Shown here piece after piece: positions 1-8,793 of a stretch of 64,000 nucleotides of DNA. The stretch is from Rhodospirillaceae bacterium (GTDB lineage Bacteria > Pseudomonadota > Alphaproteobacteria > CACIAM-22H2), in the NCBI GenBank assembly GCA_022843945.1, contig JALHMR010000004.1, positions 62,001 through 126,000 of the forward strand. The letters run 5' to 3'. Position numbers and translations under genes: made by a program. The notes under the pieces are model-generated. The model was not told the DNA's origin, ran no database searches, and worked only from the letters and a program-made list of their open reading frames with translations. Within the stretch, counting starts at the first letter, position 1, and the number at the start of each line of letters is the position of its first letter.

Positions 1-2
1 TC

Positions 3-1772
3 ATCGCCACCGGCCAGCCCGAGGCGATGATCTTCCGCGGCACGCATCTGCTTTTCGCGCTGGTACTGATCTTCCTGGCCTACCGGATGAGCGGCAAGGC
101 CGATGGCACGCCGGTTCTCGCGGATTACGGCCTGCTCGCGGTCGGGGCGGGGGCGATACTCTATCTCTTCGTCAACTTCGAGTACGTCACCACCCGGATC
201 TACTACATCGACGATCTGTCGCCGGCGGACATGGCCTTCGCCGTGCTGCTGATCGCCCTCGTCATCGAGGCGACGCGCCGCGTCATCGGCCTGGCATTGC
301 CGATCACGGCGATGATCTTCCTGATCTATGCGCTGTTCATCAACCAGGTCGAGCCCGAACGGCTGCTCGACCAGATGTTCCTGACCACCGAAGGAATCTT
401 CGGGCCCACGCTCGGGGTCTCGGCGACCTACGTCATCATCTTCGTGCTGTTCGGCAGCTTCATGGAGCGCACCGGAACGGGACAGCTCTTCATGGATTTC
501 GCGCTGGGCATCACCGGCCATACCGCCGGCGGCCCGGGCAAGGTCGCGGTGGTCAGCTCGAGCCTGTTCGGCACGATCTCCGGCAGCGCAGTGGCCAATG
601 TCATGGTGGACGGGCCGATCTCCATCCCGCTGATGAAGCGCACCGGCTTCAAGCCGCATTTCGCCGCCGCGGTCGAGGCGGTGGCCTCGACCGGCGGCCA
701 GATCATGCCGCCGATCATGGGCGCCGCCGCTTTCGTGATGGCGGAGTTCCTTCAGGTGTCCTACGCCCAGGTCACGTTGTGGGCGGTTATCCCAGCGCTT
801 CTCTACTATCTAGCCTGCTTCGGGGCCGTGCACTTTGAGGCCAAGCGAGTCGGTCTGCATGGCGTGCCGCGCTCGGAGCTGCCGCCGCTCTCCAAGACCT
901 TCCGCGAGCGGGGCCATCTATTCATCCCGATCCTGGTCATCCTGGTGGGCATGTATTCGGGTTACAGCGCGCCGATGTCGGCTTTCGTCGGCACGCTCGC
1001 CTGTTTCCCGGTGGCCGCCCTGCGCGCCAGCACCCGTGGCTGCGTCACCCTTCCCAACATCATCGACGCGCTGATCGACGGCGCCAGGAATGCGCTGGCC
1101 GTCGCGCTCGCCTGCGCCTGTGCCGGCATCGTCATCGGCGTGGTCACGCTCACCGGCCTGGGCATCGTCTTCACCCAGTTCGTCGTCGTGCTGGCCCAGA
1201 ACAGCCTGTTCCTGGCCCTCGTCCTGACCGGCATCGCCGGCATCGTCCTCGGCATGGGCATGCCGACCACGCCGGCCTATATCGTCATGACCTCGCTGCT
1301 GGTGCCGGCGCTGATCAAGCTCGGCGCCCTGGTGCCGGCCGCGCACATGTTCGCCTTCTACTTCGCCATCCTCTCGGCGATCACGCCGCCGGTGGCGCTG
1401 GCCGTGTATGCCGCGGCCAGCCTCGCCAAGTCCGATCTCTGGGCCTCGGGGCTCGCGGCGATCCGCATCGGGGCCGCCGGCTTTATCGTGCCCTTCATGT
1501 TCGTCTACCAGCCGGCGATCCTGATGATCGGCGAGTGGCCGGAAATCCTCCAGGCGGCCGCCAGCGCCTCCGTCGGTTGCCTCGTTCTGGCGGCCGGCCT
1601 GCACGGCTATCTGCTGCGCCGGAGCCGGCATTGGGAAAGCGCGGTGCTGGTGGCGGCGGCGATCGGCCTCATCGATCCGAACTGGCTGACGGACCTTCTC
1701 GGCGCCATCGCCGTAGTCGGGATTGCGGCCATTCAGCGCTTTACGCCGGAACCCGCCCCCGCCAAGGTGTAG
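3..1772 (+). CDS. TRAP transporter fused 4TM/12TM permease (5' partial)
   Basis: Inner-membrane permease of a tripartite ATP-independent periplasmic transporter, with the small (DctQ-like) and large (DctM-like) subunits fused. Such fusions are sodium-driven importers of organic acids. The reading frame is open to the left edge, and fused permeases are usually 600-700 residues or more, so the true start probably lies upstream; the first ATG inside the window is at 27. The product is almost wholly hydrophobic. It carries the large-subunit hallmark GMGMPTTPAYIV (about residue 412 counting from the ATG at 27) and the conserved glycine-rich stretch with SGSAVANV near residue 190. The matching receptor is not in view to the left; the Bug receptor at 3269-4246 belongs to another family. 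The downstream lyase starts 36 bases after the stop and may be co-transcribed. Substrate unknown. Confidence 0.88.
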   Translation: MATGQPEAMIFRGTHLLFALVLIFLAYRMSGKADGTPVLADYGLLAVGAGAILYLFVNFEYVTTRIYYIDDLSPADMAFAVLLIALVIEATRRVIGLALPITAMIFLIYALFINQVEPERLLDQMFLTTEGIFGPTLGVSATYVIIFVLFGSFMERTGTGQLFMDFALGITGHTAGGPGKVAVVSSSLFGTISGSAVANVMVDGPISIPLMKRTGFKPHFAAAVEAVASTGGQIMPPIMGAAAFVMAEFLQVSYAQVTLWAVIPALLYYLACFGAVHFEAKRVGLHGVPRSELPPLSKTFRERGHLFIPILVILVGMYSGYSAPMSAFVGTLACFPVAALRASTRGCVTLPNIIDALIDGARNALAVALACACAGIVIGVVTLTGLGIVFTQFVVVLAQNSLFLALVLTGIAGIVLGMGMPTTPAYIVMTSLLVPALIKLGALVPAAHMFAFYFAILSAITPPVALAVYAAASLAKSDLWASGLAAIRIGAAGFIVPFMFVYQPAILMIGEWPEILQAAASASVGCLVLAAGLHGYLLRRSRHWESAVLVAAAIGLIDPNWLTDLLGAIAVVGIAAIQRFTPEPAPAKV

Positions 1773-1808
1773 AGCCGCCTTCACGGCGTTGTCTCCAACC
1801 GGGCGCCC

Positions 1809-3161
1809 ATGGCTTCGACGGTCCTCGACAGCGATATCTTCAAGGATGTCTTCGGCACCGCCGAGATGCGGGCCGTGTTCTCCGACGACGGCACGCTCAG
1901 GGCCTATGTGCGGGCCGAGGTGGCGCTGGCCGTCGCCCAGGGTCGGGTCGGGGTCATTCCGGCGGAGGCCGCGGCGGCCATCGCCGCCAAGGCGGGCGAG
2001 GTGGCCCTCGATCGCGACCAGCTCAAGCAGGATGCGGAGAATGTCGGCTACCCGATCCTCGGCCTGGTGAAGCAGCTCTCCGCCAAGCTCGGCGAGGCCG
2101 GCAAGTACGTTCACTGGGGCGCCACCACCCAGGACATCATGGATACCGGGGTGGTGCTGCAGGTCCGCGAGGCGCTCGACATCGTCGAGCGCGACCTGGC
2201 GGCGATCTCGGCCGCGCTGGCCGGCCTGGCCGCGCGCCACCGTGACACGCCGATGGCCGGGCGCACCCATCTGCAGCAGGCCCTGCCGGTGACCTTCGGC
2301 TACAAGGCGGCCGTCTGGCTGTCGATGATCGAGCGCCATGCCGAGCGGCTGCGGCAGCTGCGCCCGCGCGTGCTGGTCGCCCAGTTCGGCGGGGCCGCTG
2401 GCACCCTGGCCTCGCTCGGCGACAAGGGCCTGGACGTGCGCCGGGCCTATGCCGAAGAGCTGGGTCTCGGCGAGGCCGACATCACCTGGCACGTGGCCCG
2501 CGACGGCCTGGTGGAAGCCGTGCAGCTGCTCGGCCTGATCACCGGCTCGCTGGGCAAGATCGGCTTCGACGTCATGCTGATGATGGCGACCGAGCTGGGC
2601 GAGGTGTTCGAGCCCTTCGCCGAGCATCGCGGCGCCTCCAGCACCATGCCGCAGAAGCGCAACCCGATCTCCTCCGAGATCCTGGTGGCCAACGCCAAGG
2701 CGGTGCGCCAGCAGGCCGGGCTGATGCTCGACGCCATGGTCCAGGATTTCGAGCGCGCCACCGGCCCCTGGCATATCGAATGGATCGCCTTGCCGGAGAG
2801 CTTCATCCTGACCGCCGGCGCTCTGGCCCAGGCGAAATTCATGCTCGAAGGCCTGGTCGTCGATCCCGAGCGCATGCGCGTCAACCTGGAGGCGACCGGC
2901 GGGCTGATCGTCGCCGAGGCGGTGATGATGGGCCTGGCCCCGAAGATGGGTCGGCCGACGGCGCACGACCTAGTCTACGACGCCTGCCGCGAGGCGCTGA
3001 AGAGCAAGCGGACGCTCTTCCAGGTGCTCGACAAACTACCGGCGGTGAAAGCGGCGCTCGACTCAGCCGCCCTCAAGAAGCTCTGCGATCCCGCCAACTA
3101 TCTCGGCGCCTCGGCGGCGATGACGGATCGCGTGCTGGCGAAGCGGAAGAAGAAGAAATAG
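1809..3161 (+). CDS. Fumarase/adenylosuccinate lyase superfamily protein (PcaB-like)
   Basis: A 450-residue member of the class II fumarase/aspartase superfamily, which catalyses beta-eliminations that release fumarate, or cycloisomerisation in the case of 3-carboxymuconate cycloisomerase (PcaB). The superfamily signature is present as SSTMPQKRNP (about residues 278-287), as is the HWGATTQD segment (about 102-109) that shapes the active site. Length fits the PcaB/adenylosuccinate lyase branch. It follows the TRAP permease by 36 bases, suggesting catabolism of an imported organic acid (inference). The C-terminus is an unusual run of basic residues (KRKKKK). The exact substrate cannot be read from sequence; no other pca genes are nearby, so a strict PcaB assignment is not secure. 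Large open frames on the opposite strand here are composition artefacts. Confidence 0.85.
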   Translation: MASTVLDSDIFKDVFGTAEMRAVFSDDGTLRAYVRAEVALAVAQGRVGVIPAEAAAAIAAKAGEVALDRDQLKQDAENVGYPILGLVKQLSAKLGEAGKYVHWGATTQDIMDTGVVLQVREALDIVERDLAAISAALAGLAARHRDTPMAGRTHLQQALPVTFGYKAAVWLSMIERHAERLRQLRPRVLVAQFGGAAGTLASLGDKGLDVRRAYAEELGLGEADITWHVARDGLVEAVQLLGLITGSLGKIGFDVMLMMATELGEVFEPFAEHRGASSTMPQKRNPISSEILVANAKAVRQQAGLMLDAMVQDFERATGPWHIEWIALPESFILTAGALAQAKFMLEGLVVDPERMRVNLEATGGLIVAEAVMMGLAPKMGRPTAHDLVYDACREALKSKRTLFQVLDKLPAVKAALDSAALKKLCDPANYLGASAAMTDRVLAKRKKKK

Positions 3162-3162
3162 C

Positions 3163-3260
3163 CATCCTTCGAGACGCCCGCGCGATACCTCACCCTGAGG
3201 TGCGAGCGTAGCGAGCCTCTAAGGGTGAGGCTCGTGGCGCGCGGGCTCCTCAGGATGAGG
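3163..3260. repeat. Dispersed palindromic repeat, family C copy 1
   Basis: An intergenic inverted-repeat element filling the gap between two convergent genes. It opens with CATCCTTCGAGACGC and contains CTCACCCTGAGG and GGCTCCTCAGGATGAGG segments that recur in the copy at 41965-42068. It begins just after the lyase stop and ends just before the Bug-receptor stop. Probably transcribed as a hairpin from either side; role as terminator is possible but there is no T-run. Confidence 0.75.
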
Positions 3261-3268
3261 TTTCTTCT

Positions 3269-4246
3269 TTATTCCGCCTTGATATTGTTGTCTTTCACCA
3301 CCTTGGCCCAGCGGGTCATCTCGGCCAGCAGGAACTTCTGCAGGTCGGCCGGCGAGGACGCCTGGACGTCCATGCCCAGCGTCTCGGTCAGCGTCTTCTT
3401 CACGTCCGGCAGGTTGATCGCCTTGACCAGCTCGGCGTGGATCTTCTGCATGATCGGGTCGGGCGTGCCCGTCGGCGCGAAGATGCCCCACCAGGCCACG
3501 GCGGAGAAATTGGGGATGCCGCTTTCCTGCAGCGTCGGCACGTCGGGGATCACCGGGGAGCGCTTGGCGCCGGTCTGCACCACGGCCCGCAGGGTGCCCG
3601 CCTTGATGTGGCTGGAGAGCACGGCGACCGAGCCGATGGCCAGCTCGATATGGCCGCCCAGCGCGTCCGTGGTCATCGGCCCGCCGCCGCGATAGGGCAC
3701 ATGCACCAGCTTGATGCCGGCCGGCTGCTGCAGCAGCGTCACCGCCAGATGGCCGAGGCTGCCGCTGCCGACCGAACCGTAGGTCACGGTGTCGGGCTTG
3801 GCTTTCGCCGCCGCGACCACGTCCGCGAAGGTCTTGTAGGGCTTGTCCGCCTTGGTGGCGATGGCCATGGGTGCCGTGCCGACCAGCATCACCGGCGCCA
3901 GGTCCTTCTCGGTGTTGAACGGCAGGTCGGGCATCAGCGCCGGGTTGACGGCGTGCGTATCGAAGACAAAGAGGAAGGTGTAGCCGTCGGCGGGCGAGCG
4001 CGCCGCGACCGTGGCGCCCAGCGAGCCCGACGCACCGGGCCGGTTCTCGACCACGAATTGCTGGCCGAGCGACTCAGAAAGCTTCGCACCAAGAAGCCGG
4101 GCGAGCGGATCGACCGAGCCGCCGGGCGGGAAGGGGACGATGAACTTGACCGGCCTGGTCGGCCATTGCTGGGCCGCCACCGGTAAAGCGCCGAATGCGA
4201 AGAAAGCGACAGCCGCGGCCAGCGCCGCGCGCCTCGTAAAGCTCAT
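3269..4246 (-). CDS. Bug-family tripartite tricarboxylate receptor (TctC-like)
   Basis: A 325-residue periplasmic solute-binding protein of the Bug/TctC family, which binds carboxylates and related small molecules. It has a clear Sec signal peptide (positive n-region MSFTRR, hydrophobic core, cleavage after AQQ around residue 26), followed by the family start WPTRPVKFIVPFPPGGSVD. Internal hallmarks include NRPGASGSLG, the HVPYRGGGPM region and the IMQKIHAEL segment. The ATG at 4246 is chosen because it is preceded by a strong GGAGGAG and gives a normal signal peptide; the frame continues open far upstream without meaning. No TctA/TctB partner is adjacent, which is common for this large family. 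The GlcG-like gene lies upstream on the same strand, separated by repeat A1. Confidence 0.92.
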   Translation of the reverse strand: MSFTRRAALAAAVAFFAFGALPVAAQQWPTRPVKFIVPFPPGGSVDPLARLLGAKLSESLGQQFVVENRPGASGSLGATVAARSPADGYTFLFVFDTHAVNPALMPDLPFNTEKDLAPVMLVGTAPMAIATKADKPYKTFADVVAAAKAKPDTVTYGSVGSGSLGHLAVTLLQQPAGIKLVHVPYRGGGPMTTDALGGHIELAIGSVAVLSSHIKAGTLRAVVQTGAKRSPVIPDVPTLQESGIPNFSAVAWWGIFAPTGTPDPIMQKIHAELVKAINLPDVKKTLTETLGMDVQASSPADLQKFLLAEMTRWAKVVKDNNIKAE

Positions 4247-4288
4247 GGTCTCCTCCCGTCGTTTTGTTGGGAGGAGTGTAGCCCATTC

Positions 4289-4433
4289 GTCACCCCGGGC
4301 AAGGCGCGCGTCCTCACGTGCCGCGATCCGGGGTCCATCGTGCCGCTGGAGAGATGGACCCCGGCGTGCTGGGTCCCGCGCGCGGAGGGTTGGTGTGGCG
4401 GCTACGCGCGGGGAGAATTGGCGCCGGGGTGAC
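4289..4433. repeat. Dispersed palindromic repeat, family A copy A1 (with nested element D1)
   Basis: Element bounded by GTCACCCC and GGGGTGAC, an exact 8-base inverted repeat, containing the GATCCGGGGTCCATCGTG core shared with copies near 17.3, 39.9 and 45.4 kb. This copy is longer because it holds a second module at 4386-4410 whose 25 bases recur exactly, in inverse orientation, at 10971-10995. It fills most of the space between the GlcG-like gene and the Bug receptor. Confidence 0.8.
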
Positions 4434-4443
4434 GATCTCGAAC

Positions 4444-4866
4444 TTACCCCGCGCTGGCGCCCTCGATGGCCGCCACACCGGCCAGCGCCACTTCGCGGTC
4501 CTGGTCGCCCGTGCCCGAGCCGACGCCGATGGCGCCCACCACCTGGCCCTCGATGATGATCGGCACGCCGCCCTTGAGGTTGGTGAGCTTGCCGCCGGTG
4601 GCCAGCGCCAGCTTGATCTCCACCTCGGCGTGGACGTTGCCGGTCTGCACGCGCGAGGAGGCGGCGGTGCGCGCCTTGGCGGTCGCGGATTCGATGCTCA
4701 TCACCTTCGAGCCCTCCATGCGCGCGAAGGCAAGAAGGTGGCCGCCATCGTCGGTGACGGCGATGCATTGCGGCACCTTCATCGCCTCGGCCTTGGCGAG
4801 GCAGGCGGCCAGCGCCTTCTGCGCGCCGGCCAGGGTCAGGCGGCGCACGGACACGGTGTCGGTCAC
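4444..4866 (-). CDS. GlcG/HbpS family protein (DUF336, heme-binding-like)
   Basis: A 140-residue single-domain protein of the GlcG/HbpS (DUF336) family, compact alpha/beta proteins often encoded beside oxidoreductases and sometimes reported to bind heme or small cofactors. The family pattern is visible: N-terminal LTLAGAQKALAACLAKAEAM, central CIAVTDDGGHLLAFARMEG (about residues 33-51), and the glycine-rich GGVPIIIEGQVVGAIGVGSG with the closing GDQDREVALAG. Its start overlaps the stop of the upstream molybdopterin oxidoreductase by four bases (ATGA type), so the two are translationally coupled. That suggests an accessory or cofactor role for the oxidoreductase (inference). No signal peptide. 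Confidence 0.88.
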   Translation of the reverse strand: MTDTVSVRRLTLAGAQKALAACLAKAEAMKVPQCIAVTDDGGHLLAFARMEGSKVMSIESATAKARTAASSRVQTGNVHAEVEIKLALATGGKLTNLKGGVPIIIEGQVVGAIGVGSGTGDQDREVALAGVAAIEGASAG

Positions 4867-6986
4867 GCGGGAACCTCTTCGGCCAGGGGTCGGGCGGCGC
4901 GTGCCGCTTCGCCGCGCACCCAGACGGCCGTGTCGTGGAAGGCAGCGCCACCGTTGGGGGCGGGTGAATCGTCGCCGGTCAGGGTGTTGATGCCCTTGCC
5001 CTCGATGAAATGGCGGTTCGGCCAGACACTCTCGGAAACGATCACGCCGCGCTGCACGCCGTCGAAGATCCGGGCGTGCAGCAGCACGCTGCCGCGCCGG
5101 TTGCCCAGCCGCACCAGCCCGCCTTCGGTGACGCCTAGCGTGCGCGCGTCCTCGGGATGGATCATCACCGTGGGTCGCGCCTCGCGCTTGCTGGAGGTCG
5201 GCGTCTCGGTGAAGCTCGAATTGAGGAAATTGCGCGCCGGCGCGGTCACCAGCCGGAACGGGTGCTCCTCGGTCGCCACCTCGATGACGTTCCAGTGGTC
5301 CGGCAGGCGTGGCATGGTCGAGATGTCCTTGACGCCGACCTTGGACCAGTCGGGCGCGAAGCGGAACCTGCCGTCCGGATGCTTGAAGCCGTCGAGGAAA
5401 TGGGCGTGCTCGAATTCCGGCTGGCAGTCATGCCATTTCTGGGCGGCCAGGGTCTCGGCGTCGGGCCAGCCTGAGGCTTTGAGTGTCCAGTCGACGATCT
5501 CCCAGGCGCTCATCTTGAAGCCGCGATGCGTGTCGGCGACGCCGAGGCGCCGGGCCAGCTCGCAGATCACGGCATGGTTCTCGCGCGATTCCCCCACCGG
5601 CTCGATCAGCTTGCGGCCGATCTGGATGTATTGGTTGCCGCCGCCCTGGTAGAGGTCGTCGTGCTCGAGGAAGGTGGTGGCCGGCAGCACGATATCGGCC
5701 ATCTGCGCCGTCTCGGTGAGGAACTGCTCGTGCACGCAGGTAAACAGGTCGTCGCGGCTGAAGCCGGCGCGCACCCTGGTCTGGTTGGGGGCCACGACCA
5801 TCGGGTTGGTGTTCTGGATCAGCATGGCCGTGACCGGCGGGCCGTCTTTCAGGTCCGCCTTGTCGCCGGTGAGCACGGCGCCGATGCGGCTTTGATCGAG
5901 GAGGCGCGTGACGGGATCCTCGATGTCGAGCCCCTCGATCAGCGTGCGGTTCCAGTGATATATGGCGCCGTTGCTGTGGAAGGCGCCGCCGCCGCGATGC
6001 TGCCAGGCGCCGGTCACGGCGGCGAGGCAGCTCGCGGCATGCATGTTGGCCGAGCCGTTGCGCGAGCGCGAGAAGCCGTAGCCGAGGCGCAGGAAGCTGC
6101 GCTTCGTCTGGCCGTAGAGTCGCGCGAAGCCGACGATCTCGTCGGCCGACAGGCCGGTGATGGAAGAGGCCCAGGCGGGGTCGCGCGTCTGAAGATGCCT
6201 TTCCAGCTCGTCCGGCACGTCGGTGAATTTCGCCAGGTAGGCGCGGTCGGCGAAGCCTTCTTTGAACAGCACATGCATCACGCCGCAGGCCAGCGCCCCG
6301 TCGGTGCCCGGGCGCAGCATCAGATGCAGGTCGGCCGTCTCGGCGGTGGCGTTGCGGTAGGGGTCGATGACCACCAGCTTGGCGCCGCGCTCCTTGCGCG
6401 CGCGGGTCACGTGATGCATGACGTTGACCTGGGTGGCGACCGCGTTGGTCCCCCAGATGACCACCAGATCGCTCTCCGCCATCTCGCGCGGATCGGTGCC
6501 GCGCAGGGTGCCGGTGCCGGCCATGTAGCCGGGCCAGCTCAGGTTGACGCAGATCGACTGGAAATAGCCGGCATAGCGCTTGGCGTGGCGCAGGCGGTTG
6601 ATGCCGTCGCGCTGCACCAGGCCCATCGTGCCGGCATAGAAATACGGCCACACCGTCTCGCTGCCGTGCTTCTGCTCGGCGCGGATGAAGGCGTTGGCGA
6701 CTTCGTCCAGCGCGTCGTTCCATGACAGCGGCGCGAAACGCCCATCGCCTTTCTCGCCGATGCGGCGCAACGGCGTCTTCAAACGATCGGGATGGTGCAC
6801 GCGCTCGGCGTAGCGCGCGACCTTGGCGCAGATCACGCCCGCCGTGTAATCGTTGTCGGCGTGGCCGTAGACGCGGCCGATGGTGCGCGAATCAATGCGC
6901 TCGACGTCGAGCGCGCAGGTGCTCGGACAGTCGTGCGGGCAGACCGAATGGTGCCGCGTCGGTTTTGCCGCGCTGGAGTCAGGCAT
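4863..6986 (-). CDS. Molybdopterin (bis-MGD) oxidoreductase with 4Fe-4S site
   Basis: A 707-residue catalytic subunit of the DMSO-reductase superfamily. The N-terminus has the [4Fe-4S] pattern C16, C20, C24 and C53 (CPHDCPSTC ... VICAKV), followed by the molybdopterin oxidoreductase fold (VIWGTNAVATQVNVMHHV, KLVVIDPYRNATA, LRPGTDGALACGVMHVL) and a C-terminal dinucleotide-binding domain (RLVTAPARNFLNSSF ... MIHPEDARTLGV). No Tat signal is seen, so it is probably cytoplasmic. Substrate cannot be assigned; it belongs to the short anaerobic-dehydrogenase-like group. It is the first gene of a leftward unit with the GlcG-like protein (ATGA overlap). The start is divergent from the amidase region. 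Confidence 0.9.
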   Translation of the reverse strand: MPDSSAAKPTRHHSVCPHDCPSTCALDVERIDSRTIGRVYGHADNDYTAGVICAKVARYAERVHHPDRLKTPLRRIGEKGDGRFAPLSWNDALDEVANAFIRAEQKHGSETVWPYFYAGTMGLVQRDGINRLRHAKRYAGYFQSICVNLSWPGYMAGTGTLRGTDPREMAESDLVVIWGTNAVATQVNVMHHVTRARKERGAKLVVIDPYRNATAETADLHLMLRPGTDGALACGVMHVLFKEGFADRAYLAKFTDVPDELERHLQTRDPAWASSITGLSADEIVGFARLYGQTKRSFLRLGYGFSRSRNGSANMHAASCLAAVTGAWQHRGGGAFHSNGAIYHWNRTLIEGLDIEDPVTRLLDQSRIGAVLTGDKADLKDGPPVTAMLIQNTNPMVVAPNQTRVRAGFSRDDLFTCVHEQFLTETAQMADIVLPATTFLEHDDLYQGGGNQYIQIGRKLIEPVGESRENHAVICELARRLGVADTHRGFKMSAWEIVDWTLKASGWPDAETLAAQKWHDCQPEFEHAHFLDGFKHPDGRFRFAPDWSKVGVKDISTMPRLPDHWNVIEVATEEHPFRLVTAPARNFLNSSFTETPTSSKREARPTVMIHPEDARTLGVTEGGLVRLGNRRGSVLLHARIFDGVQRGVIVSESVWPNRHFIEGKGINTLTGDDSPAPNGGAAFHDTAVWVRGEAARAARPLAEEVPA

Positions 6987-7386
6987 GCTTTGAGACTAGA
7001 GGGCGAAGGCCACCTATGGCAATCTCCGCCGCTCTTTGGCGGCTCTCGAGCCCGAGTCCCGCCCGTTTCCCCGGCAGTCGTCTGTTTTGTTCCGAACACT
7101 CCTCAAGCTCGTCCTCTCCCCCCTGGATACCCTGCGCGCCTGGTTCCGCCCGGAACCGGCCGCCGCCGCGATTCCCGCCGAAAAGGCCGAACAGAAGGCC
7201 GAAGAGCCGGCCGAAGAGAAGGCCGAACAAGAGGCCGCCGAGGAAACCGCCGAGCCCGCCCCCGAGAATCCCCCCGAGAGACCCGCCGAGGGAGCCGAAG
7301 ACCCCGCCGAGGCTGGAGAACCGGCCCCTCCAGCGGCTATACCTGTGCTGCGTCCCGTCATCCGTCCCGAGGAACCGATCACTCCC
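6987..7386. other. Divergent spacer with possible coding N-terminal extension of the amidase
   Basis: About 400 bases between the molybdopterin oxidoreductase and the canonical amidase start. It must hold the divergent promoters. The amidase frame stays open through it from a TTG at 7036 (another TTG at 7087) and would encode a hydrophobic/basic patch (LFRTLLKLVLSPLDTLRAWF) followed by roughly 80 residues rich in Ala, Glu and Pro (repeats like AEKAEQKAEEPAEE). Codon third positions are GC-rich, compatible with coding, but no good Shine-Dalgarno site precedes either TTG. Coding status undecided. Confidence 0.45.
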
Positions 7387-8793
7387 ATGACCCCAGATGA
7401 CATCATCCGCCTCGACGCGCTGACCATCGCCGAGAAGGTGCGGCGCAAGGAGCTCTCGCCCGTCGCCGTGGTCGAGGCCCATCTCGCGGCCATCGCCCGT
7501 ACCAATCCGGCGATCAACGCGGTGTGCACCTTGGCCGCCGAGCACGCGCTCGAAACGGCGCGGCGCCAGGAGGACGAGATCGCTCGCGGCCGTTATATCG
7601 GCCCGCTGGCCGGCGTGCCGGTCGGTATCAAGGACATCACGCCGACGGCCGGCATCCGCACGACATTCGGTTCCGCGCTCTACGCCGACAACGTGCCGAC
7701 GGAAGACGCGCTGGTCGTGCAGCGCCTCAAGGACGCCGGCTGCATCGTCATCGGCAAGACCAACACGCCCGAATTCGCCGCCGGCGCCAACACCAACAAC
7801 GCCATCTTCGGCCCGACACGCAATCCCTGGAACACGGCGCTCTCGGCCTCGGGCTCGACCGGCGGCGGCGCGGCGGGCTTGCGGGTCGGCATGTTCGCGC
7901 TGGCCGAAGGCTCGGATCTCGGCGGCAGCTTGCGCACGCCCGCGGCGTTCTGCGGCGTGGTGGGCCTGCGTCCCAGCCCCGGCCTGATCCCGCGCTTTCC
8001 GCTGGCCCTGCCCTGGGGCACCTTGAGCGTCGCCGGGCCGATGGCGCGAACCGTCACCGACACCGCGGCGATGCTGCAGGCGATGGCGGGCCCAAGTCCC
8101 TATTCGCCGATCGTCGTGCCAGTCGAAGGCCGCGACTTCGTCGCCGCGGCGCGCGGCGGCATCAAGCGCAACCTGCGCGTCGCCTACTGCCCGGACATCG
8201 CCAGGATCGGCGTCGAGACCGAAATCGCCGACCTCACCCGCCAGGCCGCGCTGCAGCTGGCCGAATCAGGCGCCACCGTCGAGGAGATCGATCTCGACCT
8301 CTCGGTCGGGCGCGAGGCCTTCATCCGCCTGCGCGGCCAGATGATGATCGGCAACCATCTCGACCGCCTGGGCAAGGTCGACAAGCTCGGTCCCAACCTC
8401 GCCGGCAACATCCGCCTCGGCCTGGCGCAGAGCCCGCGCGACGTGGCCCTGGGCGAGCGCGGCCAGGCGGAGGTCTTCCACATCTTCCGCAAGTTCTTCG
8501 AGCGTTTCGACGCCCTGATCACGCCGTGCACGGCGGTGCCGCCTTTCCCGGTCGAGCGCAACTATCCCGAGGCGATCAACGGCGTGCCGATGAAGACCTA
8601 TATCGACTGGGTGGCGCCGACCTTCTGCGTGACGCTCGCCGGACTGCCGGCGATCTCGGTGCCCTGCGGCTTCACCGCCGCCGGCCTGCCCGTGGGCCTG
8701 CAGATCGTCGGCCCGCGCTGGGGCGAGGAGATCGTGCTGGGGGCGGCCAAGACGGTCGAAGATTCTCACCCCGTCGGCTGGCCAGCACTCTAG
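7387..8793 (+). CDS. Amidase (amidase signature family)
   Basis: A 468-residue amidase-signature hydrolase that would cleave a carboxamide to acid plus ammonia. The Ser-cisSer-Lys triad is intact: K82 in GIKD, S157 in SGSTGGG (the usual second Ser is Thr here) and nucleophile S181 in LGGSLRTP. The N-terminus TPDDIIRLDALTIAEKVRR...LSPVAVVEAHL matches the ordinary amidase start, so the ATG at 7387 is used. The frame extends upstream to TTG codons at 7087 and 7036, which would add an acidic Ala/Glu/Pro-rich tail of 100-117 residues. Position beside the oxidoreductase suggests heterocycle or amide catabolism (inference). GatA is unlikely because no gatB or gatC is adjacent. Substrate unknown. Confidence 0.9.
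   Translation: MTPDDIIRLDALTIAEKVRRKELSPVAVVEAHLAAIARTNPAINAVCTLAAEHALETARRQEDEIARGRYIGPLAGVPVGIKDITPTAGIRTTFGSALYADNVPTEDALVVQRLKDAGCIVIGKTNTPEFAAGANTNNAIFGPTRNPWNTALSASGSTGGGAAGLRVGMFALAEGSDLGGSLRTPAAFCGVVGLRPSPGLIPRFPLALPWGTLSVAGPMARTVTDTAAMLQAMAGPSPYSPIVVPVEGRDFVAAARGGIKRNLRVAYCPDIARIGVETEIADLTRQAALQLAESGATVEEIDLDLSVGREAFIRLRGQMMIGNHLDRLGKVDKLGPNLAGNIRLGLAQSPRDVALGERGQAEVFHIFRKFFERFDALITPCTAVPPFPVERNYPEAINGVPMKTYIDWVAPTFCVTLAGLPAISVPCGFTAAGLPVGLQIVGPRWGEEIVLGAAKTVEDSHPVGWPAL

Noticed and set aside
918-2966. A 682-codon open frame on the minus strand over the TRAP permease and lyase genes
   Set aside because: Its product is His/Arg/Gly/Asp-rich with no recognisable domain, typical of antisense frames in GC-rich DNA, while the plus-strand genes show clear family motifs.
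6979-7545. Minus-strand frame encoding a Gly/Leu-rich (LGGSLGG, LFGLLFG) protein over the amidase 5' region
   Set aside because: It is the mirror of the Ala/Glu/Pro-rich plus-strand stretch and has no family features; the plus frame joins directly to a real amidase.
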